Shown: positions 1-11,216 of the stretch, in pieces
How positions within the stretch are numbered: the first letter of the stretch is position 1
Layout: each line of letters opens with the position of its first letter
Source of the DNA: Saururus chinensis
Lineage: Eukaryota > Streptophyta > Magnoliopsida > Piperales > Saururaceae
Direction of reading: 5' to 3'
NCBI GenBank assembly: GCA_035235625.1
Contig: CP141149.1
Location: forward strand, 1,583,001-1,647,000
Length of the DNA stretch: 64,000 nucleotides
The notes under the pieces: model-generated
Told to the model about the DNA's origin: nothing
Databases searched by the model: none
What the model saw: only the letters and a program-made list of their open reading frames with translations
Made by a program: the position numbers and the translations under genes

Positions 1-119
1 GACAAAGGAGCGGGCTTGGCTTGTTGGGTGCACGATGACATAGAGTGCTTGCATATATCTCCAACAAATAGGGTCACCATAGGGGCTATGGGGCACCCCA
101 TAACTGCCCACAGAGGGCA

Positions 120-1235
120 TCACTCTCCTTCATCAATTTTTTTCATTGCAAATGCAAGGCTGAGTGTCACGGCCAAGGGCAGCCTCTTAGGAACTGCGAC
201 CACAATGATTGTCACTGATATTGCAAAATAATTTAAAATTTTGGGCGCATCCTCTGAAGTCCACTTCAGGAACTCGCCATGCATAGCCTTCCCCACGAGA
301 AATCTGCCAACGAGAACCAAAAATGTCAATATGGAGGAAGTCAATCCAATCTTTCCAATTATATTCGCCACACCATTAAGCTTCACTTGTAAAGGGGTCT
401 CATCTTCACCTCCCTGGCTTAAGGTCTCCATAAGTCTTCCCTACTCCATCCTTATTCCAACTGCAGCCACCAGCATTTTCCCAGACCCATCTTGTTCTTT
501 AGTCCCTGCCAAAAGAAAAGGTCTATTCTTATGTACACTGACAGGCTAGCACTCTCCAGACAAAGAAGATTCATCAATCAGCAAGCTGTAGCCGTCTATA
601 AACTGGCCGTCAGCTGGAACTTGGTCTCCTATGGAGAGATGGGCAGTGTCACCCACCACCAAGTCATATGTTGATCCCCTCTGCCTGTATCCATCTCTGG
701 TCACTTGTACATCAATTTTCTTCTTCTCCTTATCCAAATCCATGAACTGAAGCGACTGTCTGTAGTCACTAATAGAAGTCATTACAACTACTAAAAATAT
801 ACTCAGTAGAATACCCAACCCATCACAAACTCCTTTGGGCCATCCTTCAGTGGAAATTCCAACACCACTGGATATCACAGCACAGAACATGAGAATTATC
901 AATGTCAAGTCCTAAAAAGCTTCCCAAACAAAAGTCCAGAAACTTTTTGAAGGCTTCTCTACATATCGGTTGCATCCGTATATTTTCTGCCGGCAAGGTA
1001 AACCTACTTCAGAGATTCCATTATCTAAAGAAACAGAAACTTTTTTAGCAATTCCATGTATACCATCGTAAGCTATGAATATGTTGAGATCGTGGCCGCT
1101 AACAATCGACACAAGATCATTTGGGTCAATGCTGAAACCAGCTTGGCGCACTTAATCTGGAACATGTAATTCGACCTGATTACCAGCATGTATGAAATGC
1201 AGAGCTGCTTTTTGAACTAACAGAGCAACTCAGAG
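120..1235 (-). pseudogene. Autoinhibited Ca2+-ATPase (P2B type, ACA-like) pseudogene, 5' half
   Basis: Read on the minus strand, one frame from about 1235 to 120 gives a recognisable plant ACA calcium pump: the VALLVQKAALHF segment of the N-terminal region, then AGFSIDP and GIHGIAKKVSVSLD, the stretch leading into TM1-TM2 (FVWEAF, then LTLIILMFCAV), the actuator region with GDQVPADGQF and DESSLSGE, then TLSQGGEDETPLQVKLNGVA and TM3-TM4. The family pumps Ca2+ out of the cytosol and is calmodulin-regulated. The copy is dead. In-frame stops fall near 1220, 1154, 912, 546 and 443, yet no frameshift is needed across about 1.1 kb. The TM4 ion-binding PEGLP motif reads PKRLP. Homology ends at 120, before the DKTGT phosphorylation site, so the catalytic core is absent. 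The first 119 bases are not recognised. I cannot tell whether it is a processed copy or a segment of one large exon. Confidence 0.9.
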
Positions 1236-1239
1236 TTGC

Positions 1240-2330
1240 TCACTCACAACGGACCCGTAAGATGGATGGACCAAAATTTGCTGCGGGTATGAGAGAATAA
1301 AATATCCCGTATTCGGAGAGGAGTCCAGTAGAAAGCTTGCGACCGTACAAATCATCGGGCAAATTTTTTTTCCAGATAAGCCCAAGCCGCAAAAGGATGG
1401 CGACGATGAGGAGCCAGAAGTGATTCGCTATAGATTTTGAGTGCGATCGGTGCAAGATCTCCAATTGTTTCGGGTGGAAATCAGACCCACACAGGAAAGC
1501 AAATCCCGGAACATCTCCCGAAATATCCGGTTCAAGCTTCGTCTCGTGGTTCTCAGCTTACAACGCTCCTCTGGTCTACTTCCATGGCGTCCACAGGAGA
1601 TACCCAGGCGGCCACCACCTTCACCCCCCGGGCCAAGCCGCAGAAGGCAGTAGGCCTCGGTGCCCGCCCGCGCAGCCATCGGCCGGCTGAAGACCAACAC
1701 AGTCGGATTGAAGTGGCAGTCCAGAGAGAAGGCGGTACCGTGGCTCTGTTCCGGGATAGAAGTGATCCGGCGACGGCTGGAAAAGCCCCAACTTTGGAGG
1801 TTTGGCCGCTGGTCCCCTGTTTTCGACGGTGAAACGGGGAAGTGATCCATCGGATGTGAAGAAGGCGATCGGGTTGTCGGCTGCTGGGGCTCTGGCGGAA
1901 GGCGGAGCACAGAAGAAGGCGGCCGTTTGAAGAGCCGGGAGGCATTGCTTCCCATTGGGTGGATTCCGTCCACCTACTGCAAAAGGTTGTTGCCCGGTTG
2001 CGCCTTATTGCTGGTAAAATCAAGGCCTTTGTAAAAACGGTGTTGGAATTTGCAGGCTCCGAGAAACGTGTGAAGTCGTTTTGGCTGAAGCACATTAGGC
2101 GGCTTTGACTGTAGTAGCTTGGGCAGCGCGATCAGATCCATTGACAATGGCAGTTCTAGATGGCCAATCATCGGTGAAATTCATGGTAGTAACCTTGCTG
2201 GAATGGTGGCACGGAGGCTAACCATCGTCGGTCGGCCAAGAAAGCAGCAGCCGAACCGGTCGATAGCGCGAAGGTGACGATTCCAGGAGTCGACGGCTTC
2301 CACGGCTTAACTAGCCATTGACTAGTCGGT
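1240..2330 (-). other. GC-rich, ORF-dense block, unrecognised
   Basis: This block is clearly richer in GC than its surroundings. On the minus strand it has overlapping open stretches of about 180 codons (1428-1973 and 1553-2095) in different frames, rich in Pro, Ser and Arg. Neither frame shows a motif I recognise. It lies immediately 5' of the Ca2+-ATPase pseudogene on the same strand. It may be coding sequence of another captured gene or the gag-like start of a retroelement. The call is descriptive only. Confidence 0.35.
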
Positions 2331-2334
2331 AATG

Positions 2335-2990
2335 AAAGAGGAGCAACACGGAAGGCAAAAACACGGGAAAAAAGCGGTATAGTCGAGACAAGCGATAAAA
2401 TAAGTAGATTAGAGAGAATAATTTATTCTATAAATTTAGGTATAATTTTTATATTTAAATAGATAATTTTAATGAGCTAATTAATAACTTAATTAAAAAA
2501 AATATTAAGATTTTAATTAACTTAATTTAATTATCTTAGTATGTGGCCCTTAGTTATAGATTCTAAAATGTTCACAACAACAGGTTTAAAATAATATGAT
2601 TTCATCCTTTAAAAAGATGAAATTATTTTCGGCTTCTACAAACCAAAGGTTAAATTTGTGAAGTATAGTGAGAAAGGCAAAATTGTCTTAAGCTGAATTT
2701 GTCCTTTTAATGGATAAAATCGCCTTAATTTGTTTTAACCTGATTTTGTCCTTTAGAAGGATAAAATCAACTTAAACTTGATTTCGTTTTTCTAAAAGAT
2801 GAAATTATATATATATTTTTAAAAAAGCCACGTATGCATCAACAACTTGGCTGGCCCTTATGTGGCAAAAAGTAACACCACTTTGAAAAATATTTCCCAA
2901 AGCAGGTTGATTTGGTAAATATATTTTTTTAAAGTATTATTTAAATAATTTTCCCTTTAAGTAAACTAGGCTTAGATTGACGTAAGGTCA
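2335..2990. other. AT-rich spacer, no gene seen
   Basis: AT-rich DNA with locally repeated words such as AAAAGATGAAATTA and GGATAAAATC spaced irregularly. There is no open reading frame of interest, RNA gene or clear element boundary. It is probably decayed repeat sequence. Confidence 0.5.
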
Positions 2991-4300
2991 ACTTAAATTA
3001 TGCTTATTGTGTTGAATTTACAGTCTACACCTTATTCACAAACCCAATGCCCTCTCAATTGTCTCACTGATCAGATCTACCTGTGGTTGAACTTGTCTCA
3101 TGCCTTGTTAGAGATCTAAAATCTGCTCTATCCTTTAGCTGAATAGAGTCCTAGTAGCTCCTCTAAGTTGTCAACAAATTATTTACTACCTAATAGTCCT
3201 CCAAAACTATTCCCAAAGCTCTCAATTTGCCTTTATAAAATTTCTGAGCTTTCTTAATATATGAATTATGATGCACAAGCTACCATGATTCCCCTTATAT
3301 AGGGAAGGGGTTAATAAGTGTAGTCTTACTAGTAGTGGCCCACCCCTTTGGTTATAAATTAGAAATTCTACTTCCCTACCCCTTTACAAATAGGAAACCA
3401 GCTCATATAACTGCCCAAAACCATCTCTAAGGAGTCCTAACCCAACTAGAAATCTAACTAAGCCCTTATTCAAATGTCCTACCTCATTAAACATTCCTTG
3501 GGACTTACTCTGGCTAGAAGTCTTCAGCTTGTATTCCTTCTTGTCTTAGTAGAGTCTTGTCAACATCCACTTATTACGAAAATGTCTTTTTTCGGGCCAC
3601 CTTGAGCAAACCAGCCTACATACAACTCTTTATCCAAGCTTCCTAGTTGTCTTAGGCCACCAAAGCAACTCGTAATCACATTAGGAAACATGAGAATGAA
3701 TCAAAAACCTTATCTAGTATCACTCCTACTTTGCATAAGAGTTGTTCGTGAGAGTCCCGACCTTCCTAGGAACAATCCTAGGTAATGGCGCCCAACCTTC
3801 CATGTGTTCTACTCTGAGTAGAACTTGTATATGACTCCACCAACGCACCAACTCTATTATTCCTTAACTTTCCCTTGGTTGTCCACTTGCCAAACTGAAA
3901 CTCATCTGCCCCTTAGCCTCTTCAACTACTAGGAGTCTAATAGGCCTCCCCCACTTAAATAATTTGATGCCCTTGTCGAAGCCCCTAACTCCCCAGGTGC
4001 ACTGATTGAAGCTATTAAACCTTCTACCTTGTTGAACCCATTAAGCAATCAACCAATACTTCCCATCACACCACAACTAAGTTTCAATATCCTTTGGCCA
4101 AAGACCGCTTCATCCTTAGTTTATTTTCTAGCAGCACCCACTACCTCCGTATTTGCTAAACCATATGCCAACAAGGTGCCCACTTAGCTAACCGCACAAT
4201 TAAGTAATTTTTCGTCCAACCAAAGTTCACCTTCAACCCAATTTGAACAACTCTAGCTGCCCCCATATCCTACAAACATCTCCATCAATATGCTTAATGG
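2990..4300 (-). repeat. Possible degenerate LTR with TATA box (minus)
   Basis: No coding frame is seen. On the minus strand a clean TATATAAGG lies at about 3294-3301, followed by a leader-like stretch, and the sequence style resembles the U3-R-U5 layout of a plant LTR. I could not find a second copy in the window, a TG...CA pair with target duplication, or a primer-binding site, so it stays a candidate. The block ends where family B homology starts at about 4301. Confidence 0.25.
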
Positions 4301-5850
4301 GGAAGAACCCTAATTCTCAGGGTTTAAGGCGGCGAATTACACATGTATTATATATGTAATTCATGCGATGCATTAAAGTTGTTTACATTCTCGGGCTTAG
4401 ATTCATTGTGCCCTGGCTCTGTAAATGAGTGCAATGGGCCTCTGTTTATTTTTTATACACTTGTGTGATTGCATATTATATATGTTGATTATTCTGATGC
4501 TTATATTTATTATTAACGTATTAAGTTATATCAATAACTTAAGGTTAATAAAAACTAATCAAGAAATTTTGGTTGTCGTAGGATTGGGGGGAGAATACCT
4601 AATCAAGATAATGACTAAAATACCCTCTTTAGGTTGGGACAAGTTCATGGAGTGAACGGGGCATTGACATATAATTTTACCTTGGTTATGAGCCGAGGGT
4701 AGTTATGAGATGTTCTCTGAGTTATACCTCAGTGGATGATCTATTTATTTGGCCGATTCACAAGGTGAAGAGGACCTAAATGGTTGAGCAGATACTTGAT
4801 TGGATGGAAATAATCTAGTCTAATTTTCATATATTTGGGGGAGTCAATGGTCATAAAGACTTGGGGCTTCTATGGATACATTAGTAATGTCTTGGAAGAT
4901 ATTTTTCCCAGAGTTGGGGAATGGTGGAGATTGTGATACGTTTCTTCATCGCCACGGTGGTTTGGGTATTGACCAGAGGGTCTTTACTGCAGGTCTCCAA
5001 CAGGTCTTCCCAGGACCATATAGTGCGTACGAAAAGCGGTTACATGAGCATCATGGAAGGCTTGTGTTTCTTGCCAAAATGTGTCCATGAGCATAGTTAG
5101 GATCCTTTTCTCCAGATTCATGCAAGGCTATTAAGAGCCCTGGGGATTTGGGTCAAGCTACTATTAAGCAGTCTACTCTAAGGTTGGAATCCATTGTCTA
5201 GAGATTTCTCGAAGGGCGAGTTATCTCTAAGTGAATACAGATTGATAGTATTAATTATTAAACAAGAGTTGTGAAATAATTAATAACATTATTTGATATT
5301 GCTTGTTAATTAGATAAGTGAAACGATTAAAGGACTTACTAAAATGTAGGTTCATTAAAAATACCTAAACATTGCATGTGTGATGCTATGCTTCTTAGGA
5401 TATAGTAGTTTATAGGCAGAACTATGTCTAGATCCGATCTTGTTGGAAACATTAGAGATGTTGTCTTATGAGTACATAGGCAACTAATATAGGGTGATGT
5501 TGATCCGATCCAAAAAATATTAATAAAATATTTGTCCTTTGGAAGCTCTTCTCTTGAAGGCAAAGAGATTCTATTGTTGTTGTTGTGGTTGCTTCATTTG
5601 GTTGACTACAGATTCTCCAGGTGACAACAAGTGAGACCAAGGCAAGAAGTTTCTGCAACTCTGGTACGTAAGTGTCTCATTAGCGTGAGAGTCAACTTAG
5701 TTATTTATTTTTAGATGGATGACAGATTTATACTTAGATGGATGAGTTGTTCTTATATCATATGATTTGATATCCGTATTTGTGAACCCTAATTATCATG
5801 ACTTGGATATTTAATCGAAATGTTTATTTTGTACTTAAAAAAAAATGTGT
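4301..5850 (+). repeat. LTR family B, copy B1 (partial, plus)
   Basis: This matches, in reverse orientation, the sequence at about 19770-21357 plus 24985-25030 (copy B2), and in part 52080-53500 (B3) and 55620-56040 (B4). B3 is preceded by a polypurine tract, which identifies the family as a long gypsy-type LTR of roughly 3.3-3.6 kb. B1 keeps only the 3' half. The reading frames 4425-4655 and 4872-5090 are not conserved as protein. B1 is useful because at about 4330-4360 it runs straight through the site where a family A LTR is inserted in B2, so it serves as the empty site. Its 3' end near 5850 is set by loss of similarity between copies. Confidence 0.75.
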
Positions 5851-6240
5851 AGAGAATTGCCCCTTGATTATTGAAGACTTGAGTTTAGAAAATCAGATTC
5901 AAATGAGACTTAAGAGAGCTTGAAGCCTTAAAAAAGAAGAACTTGAAGAGTTGAAGAGGTATTATTGAAGAATGGAGGAGAGAACTTGAACTTAAAGAAA
6001 TTAGAGTGCGAGATTGCTTGAGTCTTGATTGAGTGAGACTTTTATTACTTGAAAATTTTAACTTGAAAGATTAAGATTGAGGAGCAAAAATTACCCTTCT
6101 CCTCTCTCCAATTTATAAGACATCTTATTATCTTTGTTAAACCCCTCCCGCTCATTGATGGTTAAAAAATAGCACTACTTGGGGGAGGGGGGGGGGGGTG
6201 GCAATTTTGGGTGATAATTCTAATCATTTTCCTTATAGGC
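5851..6240. other. Purine-rich spacer with a poly-G run
   Basis: This segment is rich in GAAGA- and TTGAAG-type words on the plus strand, followed by a minus-strand TTATAAAT box near 6110-6118 and a run of G at about 6183-6199. There is no gene. It could be the edge of another LTR, but no partner copy is present. Confidence 0.4.
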
Positions 6241-6800
6241 TGATCAATTGGTCCCCGATTGTACAATGCATTGTAGGCTAGTTAATTGTGATTGGCCTCC
6301 TAAACGGTTGAAAAGAGTTATTGACAGATTGGCTCTGAACGAGAAAGATGGGCATGGGCAATATAGTCGATTAATCGGCGATCTAATGGGTCCTTTTAAA
6401 GCTGTTGGCGCTTTAATGTGGTGCAGGTATGTAGGCCTGCATTGGGCCTTATTGGGGCTTGGGCTGGGCCAATTTTGACTGACGGCTGTAAACCTTGGGC
6501 CCAACTGAGGCTGGCCATTATATGGGGTCAAGCTAGGCCCGAGCCTGGTCATTAACGGGGGCTGTCCGGCCCTCGCGACGTCTAAACTCCATTGATTTGG
6601 GTTGGTCCGCTTTACCTAACTGTCATCATTCATAGCCCGAAAGATAAGGACTTCCACCAAACTAAAAATTCCAGCACCTTGCCGGCGCCAAAATAAATTC
6701 TCCACCCTAAAAGAGCCGCAGAGAGTTTGACTTTAGGTTGACTTTTCAATGTACAATTTACAATTTCATCCACAAGGGAAATGTGTTTTTACGTGTTTTC
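6241..6800. other. Unrecognised GC-richer sequence beside an assembly gap
   Basis: Overlapping reading frames of 76 codons (plus) and 102 codons (minus) cover 6244-6552, with no motif or codon pattern I recognise. The GGGCC-rich sequence resembles repeat DNA more than a gene. Confidence 0.35.
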
Positions 6801-6804
6801 TTAA

Positions 6805-6827
6805 NNNNNNNNNNNNNNNNNNNNNNN
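6805..6827. other. Assembly gap (23 N)
   Basis: Twenty-three undetermined bases. Any reading frame across them, including 6749-7078, is meaningless. Confidence 1.
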
Positions 6828-6930
6828 AAACTTATGGCATTGTGTTCTTGAAATTAAATTTGATTCAACAATACATCAAATTTTTGGAATGTGGAATATA
6901 TTTCTATGCGGTAAATTATGATATATTTAT

Positions 6931-6934
<4 letters not shown>

Positions 6935-6989
<55 letters not shown>
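6935..6989. repeat. (AT)n microsatellite
   Basis: About 55 bases of uninterrupted alternating AT, about 110 bases after the gap. It explains the Tyr-Ile repeat frames on both strands. Confidence 0.98.
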
Positions 6990-6993
<4 letters not shown>

Positions 6994-7079
6994 TTTTATA
7001 TTTTATATAAAAAATTTCACGTGCTTTTGCACGTACACTATTCCTAGTATGAAAAATAAAAATAGAGGGAATCTGTGAA

Positions 7080-7339
7080 CCCCTTAGACTTTTAGCTATC
7101 TGTATGACTGCATCTGATGGGCAAAATCTGCCCTCGCCCAAACCGGAAAAAAGCGTAAAAGGAGCTCTTCGGATCGGCTATGCAACACACCCACCCACCT
7201 AGGTGGGAGTGCCCAATAAGAACATAATACGTCACCGGGTGGGCGAGGAGACCGGGTTACTTAGTGACCCGGTGAAAGTGGGTTTTGGATCTGGTTTGAG
7301 GTAGTCAGGCGACCTGGCAAAGATGTTTATCAGAGCCAA
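7080..7339. other. GC-rich flank of the inverted-arm structure
   Basis: This carries CACCC/GGTGGG words and two copies of a GTCACCGGGTGGG / GACCCGGTG-like element. It has no counterpart outside the right arm at 14480-14690, so the structure probably starts inside or at its right edge. No gene is seen. Confidence 0.4.
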
Positions 7340-8275
7340 TCGGGTAGAGTGCTCTTCATGGAACCCAGCCCTGAACTCTTGCTCCCGCCCGGTGACCAAA
7401 GAGGAGGTGATCCTCTGGCGGCAATCATCTCATCAGCATCTGGAACAGGAAGAAACAAACTAGATCTGGTGCACTCTGTTAAAGAGGAGGTGATCCTCCA
7501 GCGGCAATCTTCTTATCGGTATTGGAATGGGAAGAAACGGACCAGATCTGGTGCACTCTGTTGGTGCTCGCTCCTGCAAGTCTTTTTGATTCCCGTTCGA
7601 CAATCGGAAATTCATATCATTGAGGTACAATAAGCAAACTTGAGATGCAAATGTGCTTATGTATTGTTTATTTTGTCTCTATCCCAAATTCCGGGGGGGA
7701 AATGAACTTTGATTATTTTTCTATTCCATTTTCTTTCATGGACAATTTCTGGGTTTTGATTTGTTCCGCATTCTGTTTACTCGAGCTTCAGTGACTGTTC
7801 CACCCCAGATTCTTTAAAGAATAGAAAACTGGAATTTATGCTCCAACCTTAGAGCAATATTGCTCCACCGTTGGAGCACTATTGCTCTAACCTTTGAGCA
7901 ATATTCATCTAACCTTGGAGCAATATTGATCCAAACCTGAAATATTTAATGATTTTGATGCCTTTAATTTATATAAGTTTTGGAACAATATTGCTGCAGG
8001 GTTCGAGCAATATTGCTCCAACCTAAAAACAATATTGCTCCACTGTTGGTTGGAGCAAAATTGCAAAACTGTTGGTTGGAGCAATATTACTCCAACCTCG
8101 GAGCAATTGTGGATATTGCTCCACTGTTGGAGCAATAGTGGATATTGCTCCACTGTTGGAGCAATATTGCTCCAACCTCGGAGCAATATTGCTCCACTGT
8201 TTGAGCAATATTGCTCCACTGTTGGGGCAATATTGTTCCACTATTTGAACAATATTGCTCCCGGACGTTACCAAA
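7340..8275 (+). repeat. Left inverted arm
   Basis: Reverse complement of 13640-14480. The outer section contains a direct duplication with a period of about 83 bp (units beginning near 7398 and 7481, each holding GAGGAGGTGATCCTC and AGATCTGGTGCACTCTGTT). The right arm has only one full unit. A matching block continues through GATTCTTTAAAGAATAGAAA into the palindrome array. The 7349-7633 reading frame is the duplicated arm, not a gene. Confidence 0.8.
7846..8262. repeat. Palindrome array 1 (core GGAGCAATATTGCTCC)
   Basis: More than ten full or half copies of GGAGCAATATTGCTCC, spaced irregularly and separated by short linkers such as AACCTC or ACTGTT. A perfect 20-bp palindrome TTGGAGCAATATTGCTCCAA lies at 8156-8175. 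Because the unit is self-complementary and about 20-24 bp long, frames are open on both strands and read as Ser-Asn-Ile-Ala-Pro-type repeats, which are artefacts. Confidence 0.9.
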
Positions 8276-8671
8276 AATGTTTGTGGATGTTGTTGATGTA
8301 CTAATATTATTGCTTATGCATTAGGAATATTTCTCTTGTTATAGCAATATTTCAATCGTTAATCCTATTAGGTAATTGGCTGCCTGCAAGTTGACAAGTA
8401 GATGCACAATTATTGTTCAAAAATTTATGTTTTGTAAGAGCAATCCTATCAGCAAAGCAAGCATTCTTTACAGGAGTTGCATTTTAATGTAACCAAATGA
8501 AACAAGTTGAGACAGTCTTGTTGTTTAGATTGTTCCATCTAATAAAGGTTGGAGATAGCTAATTCTGCTAAAGGTGCTTTACATGAATGTTAATAGTGAG
8601 TTAGTGTTTCTGTGATGTCCTCTATATTGGATGGTGATAATTTGTATTAACATTTTTAGATCTGGTATAGG
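8276..8671. other. Spacer between palindrome array 1 and the ARM-like fragment
   Basis: AT-rich sequence without a recognisable exon. Its last part (about 8580-8671) could be intron of the captured gene, because it ends in a pyrimidine-rich acceptor-like stretch before the first recognisable exon. Confidence 0.4.
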
Positions 8672-9389
8672 TCTTTGATGCTGCTGCATCCTCTGCTCCA
8701 GCTTCTTTAGCACAAGTAGCACAAGTAGCAGAAGCAGCACGGACACAATAAGCAGGGCATCTAAGATGCAGGTGATTATTAGTTCGTCATCTCTTGTCTT
8801 TTAATACAAGATTTGTGTTGTTGCATATTTAAACAGAGGAATACTGTGTGCTTGTACACATGCACATACATCACTATTTGTGTCTTTTCTCTTCTTATGG
8901 GTTGTTTTTACAAAATATTCAGTGGAGCTGAGATTGGGTTCCTTTCTCTTCTTGTCACCATGCTTCGAAATCCTTCTTCTGTCCTGCGAGTTTGTGCTGC
9001 ATTTGCTCTTCTTCAGGTGGATATTATCTATTTTTTTTAGCTGTGGGTTATTACTTACATAAATATTGTCTTGTAGTTCTCTTCCTAGTTGGGCATTTTA
9101 TATTTGTACGGAATACAGATATGCCTTTTATGTATTGAACCTCCTAATGTAACTTGGCAATGAGTTTCACTCTTCAATCTTTAAAGAACATTATTAATAC
9201 TTCTAACTTATGCAGTTCACCATTCCCAGTGGGAGGCATGCTATGTACCATGCAGACCTCTTGCAAAAAGGAGCTATGCATATCCTACAAGCAGCTGCTA
9301 CAGCAACAACAACTCCTATTGAAGGCAAAATATTTGCAAGGATAGTACTTAGATACCTTGAGCACCACCAGATAGAACACCCAATCTAA
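8672..9389 (+). pseudogene. Captured 3' part of an armadillo-like repeat gene, three exons
   Basis: Three exons with correct splice signals join in one frame: 8672-8771 (AG|GT...CAG|GT), 8923-9016 (CAG before, CAG|GT after) and 9216-9389 (TTATGCAG before, ending in TAA). The product reads GAEIGFLSLLVTMLRNPSS, VCAAFALLQ, FTIPSGRHAMYHADLLQ, then FARIVLRYLEHHQ to the natural-looking stop. The helical pattern and wording resemble plant armadillo-type repeat proteins, which I recall only at family level. Exon phases match across both introns (AG|T and CAG|TTC). One in-frame TAA near 8745 kills exon 1. The N-terminal bulk of the gene is absent and about 330 bases of 3'-UTR-like DNA follow. It sits inside the inverted-arm structure, so capture is the simplest explanation. 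The splice structure argues for DNA-level capture, not retrocopying. Confidence 0.65.
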
Positions 9390-10302
9390 CATTTGATGGA
9401 GAGGGTGCTCTGAACTCGATCATGCAATATTGGGGTGACATTCAATTTTGGTCTTGGCTTTTACTCCATCTATGCAACTGCCAAGTACGCTGATCCCAAT
9501 CTTTGAGCTTGGTCTTGGAAGCTGAAGTTCTAAATTTGTCTGGTTAGGAAATTAAGGTGGTTTTGGTTTGTTATAGTGATCAAATGAGATAATATTATTT
9601 TTATTTATATTAGATTGTAATTCTTGATGTATAACGGCACAGGGCGAGTGACTGTTGAGGCAAGGACCAACAATTGTTCTGTTTGAGTCTTTTAGATATG
9701 CTTGTATTCGTTGCGACATTGTGTGCTATTATCATGAATTGTTGATTTATTTATCCGTGATTAGCGATATAACTTTGTATCATGTTTTTGTCTAGGATGA
9801 TTCTCTTTTTTTCTTTTTGGCTTCATGAATGTTTTGTTCTTCATGGTTACAAAACTCTTGGATTGTTTTGTTCTAAAAAACTTATGGTCCTCATGGGGGA
9901 TGTTGTCTAGGATGCCCTCCATCAATGGGAATTGTGGATCATAAGAAATCGACAGTGTATGTGTTAGCACACATTAGCATAAATGATTGATAGCTCCTAA
10001 TTGGTATGACAAAAAATGCTTTCAGTCCCAATATTGAGGGATGATCATCTTTTGATTTGCTCAATTGAACCAGAGCTAGTCCCTCATACTGATAAGATTT
10101 TGAAATGCGCCACTTTGCAATGAGAACATAATGACCCCCCTATTGCATAGAGACGCACCCGGTTATCCATTAAAAAGGTTGGAAGGTAACTCGGTACAAC
10201 CAGTTCTTGTGTCACGCACCATTATACAATAGGTAGATTATTTTAGGTTCAATATCCCTCATTGGGGTGGCTAAATCATGAGACGTCAGATTCATGTCAC
10301 AT
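9390..10302. other. Captured 3' flank and spacer, no gene
   Basis: The first part (to about 9720) looks like the 3' untranslated region of the captured gene. The rest is AT-rich with short frames only, including 9761-9970 minus, which shows no motif and is lysine/proline-rich. Nothing else is recognised. Confidence 0.45.
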
Positions 10303-10492
10303 TTGTTGGAGCAATATCGCTACTGTTGGAGCAATATTGCGGCAAGTTTAAAGCATTATTGCTCTAATATTGCAGCCATATTGCTCCAACATTAGAGCGA
10401 TATTGATCCAACAGTAGCAATTTGAAGCAATATGGCTCTAACATTGGAGCGATATTGAGGCAAGTTTAGAACAATATTGGTCCAACATTGAT
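10303..10492. repeat. Palindrome array 2
   Basis: Degenerate copies of the GGAGCAATATTGCTCC unit (for example GGAGCGATATTGATCC and GGAGCAATATCGC). They are more diverged than in the arms but have the same spacing style. Confidence 0.8.
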
Positions 10493-10818
10493 GTTCTTCA
10501 CTATTAATTTGTTTTATATATTTAAAATTTTAATAGTGAAATTCAGCGCATTAAAATGGTTGGTATAGCAATAGTCATAATGTACCTTTTGAAAATGATT
10601 AATTTGTTTCATATTAAGTGTTTTCAAGTGATAATTTACAAATGGAACTTTTAAATTAAATTTCAAAACTAGAGTTCGTTAGAGCTTTGATGATCACACT
10701 TAATATATTAATGCATATGAAACTTACTAGGTACCCACTACTCTTTTAGTATTTTCTTCAGATTCATTCCCTCTAACAAACCTATCAAGTAATAAAATAA
10801 TCAAAGATAAGAACGAAC

Positions 10819-10979
10819 CAAACAAAAATTTATCTACACATTCATTGGGCATGAACTCATAGATCAGTAATTTTTCTTCTTTGTGGATGCACCATCCCAA
10901 GAGCCTAACAAAGTTTTGGTGCTGGAGCTTTGCAATTAGTTTCACTTTATTCTTGAACTCTTCAAATCCCTGTCCTGAA
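10819..10979 (-). pseudogene. Receptor-like protein kinase exon fragment
   Basis: A single exon-sized block on the minus strand encodes [20 protein letters not shown], then NFVRLLGWC and [20 protein letters not shown]. This is the N-lobe of the S-domain or cysteine-rich receptor kinase family (the alpha-C to beta-5 region, with HQNFVRLLG matching the usual HRNLVRLLG). The family phosphorylates Ser/Thr at the plasma membrane. A CTCACAG acceptor precedes it and a G|GTTCG donor follows, the usual exon layout in these genes. No other kinase exon is nearby: the ATP-binding loop, HRDLK and DFG parts are missing. It lies between palindrome arrays 2 and 3, so it is probably a captured fragment. Confidence 0.85.
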
Positions 10980-11216
10980 CTGTGAGAGGACAAATAAACA
11001 TATAAAAATGTTGGCAATAGAGAAATTCTCAAGTGCAGCTTGAATACTCGCATAATTGAACAAAGGAAGATCCTCCCCTATACTCATATCGAAACCCATC
11101 AAACTTCTCCTTCATGTTGAGAACAAATTTAAGTTAATTTAGAAATCTATTCTTAATTAGTAGCAACCACAATGCAAGGAACATCCTCATTCAACGTGCA
11201 ACTTCAATATTTGGGA

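Noticed and set aside
1428..2095. Two overlapping 180-codon minus frames as genes
   Set aside because: They occupy the same DNA in different frames and neither shows a motif; kept only as a descriptive GC-rich block.
6749..7141. Tyr-Ile repeat proteins
   Set aside because: Translation of an AT microsatellite; the plus-strand frame also runs across undetermined bases.
7846..8262. CRISPR-like array from regularly repeated 20-mers
   Set aside because: Plant nuclear context, irregular spacing, no unique spacers of constant length, and inverted copies at the other arm.
8023..8304. Repeat proteins with Ser-Asn-Ile-Ala-Pro / Glu-Gln-Tyr-Cys units on both strands
   Set aside because: Direct result of the self-complementary palindrome array; open on both strands because the unit is its own reverse complement.
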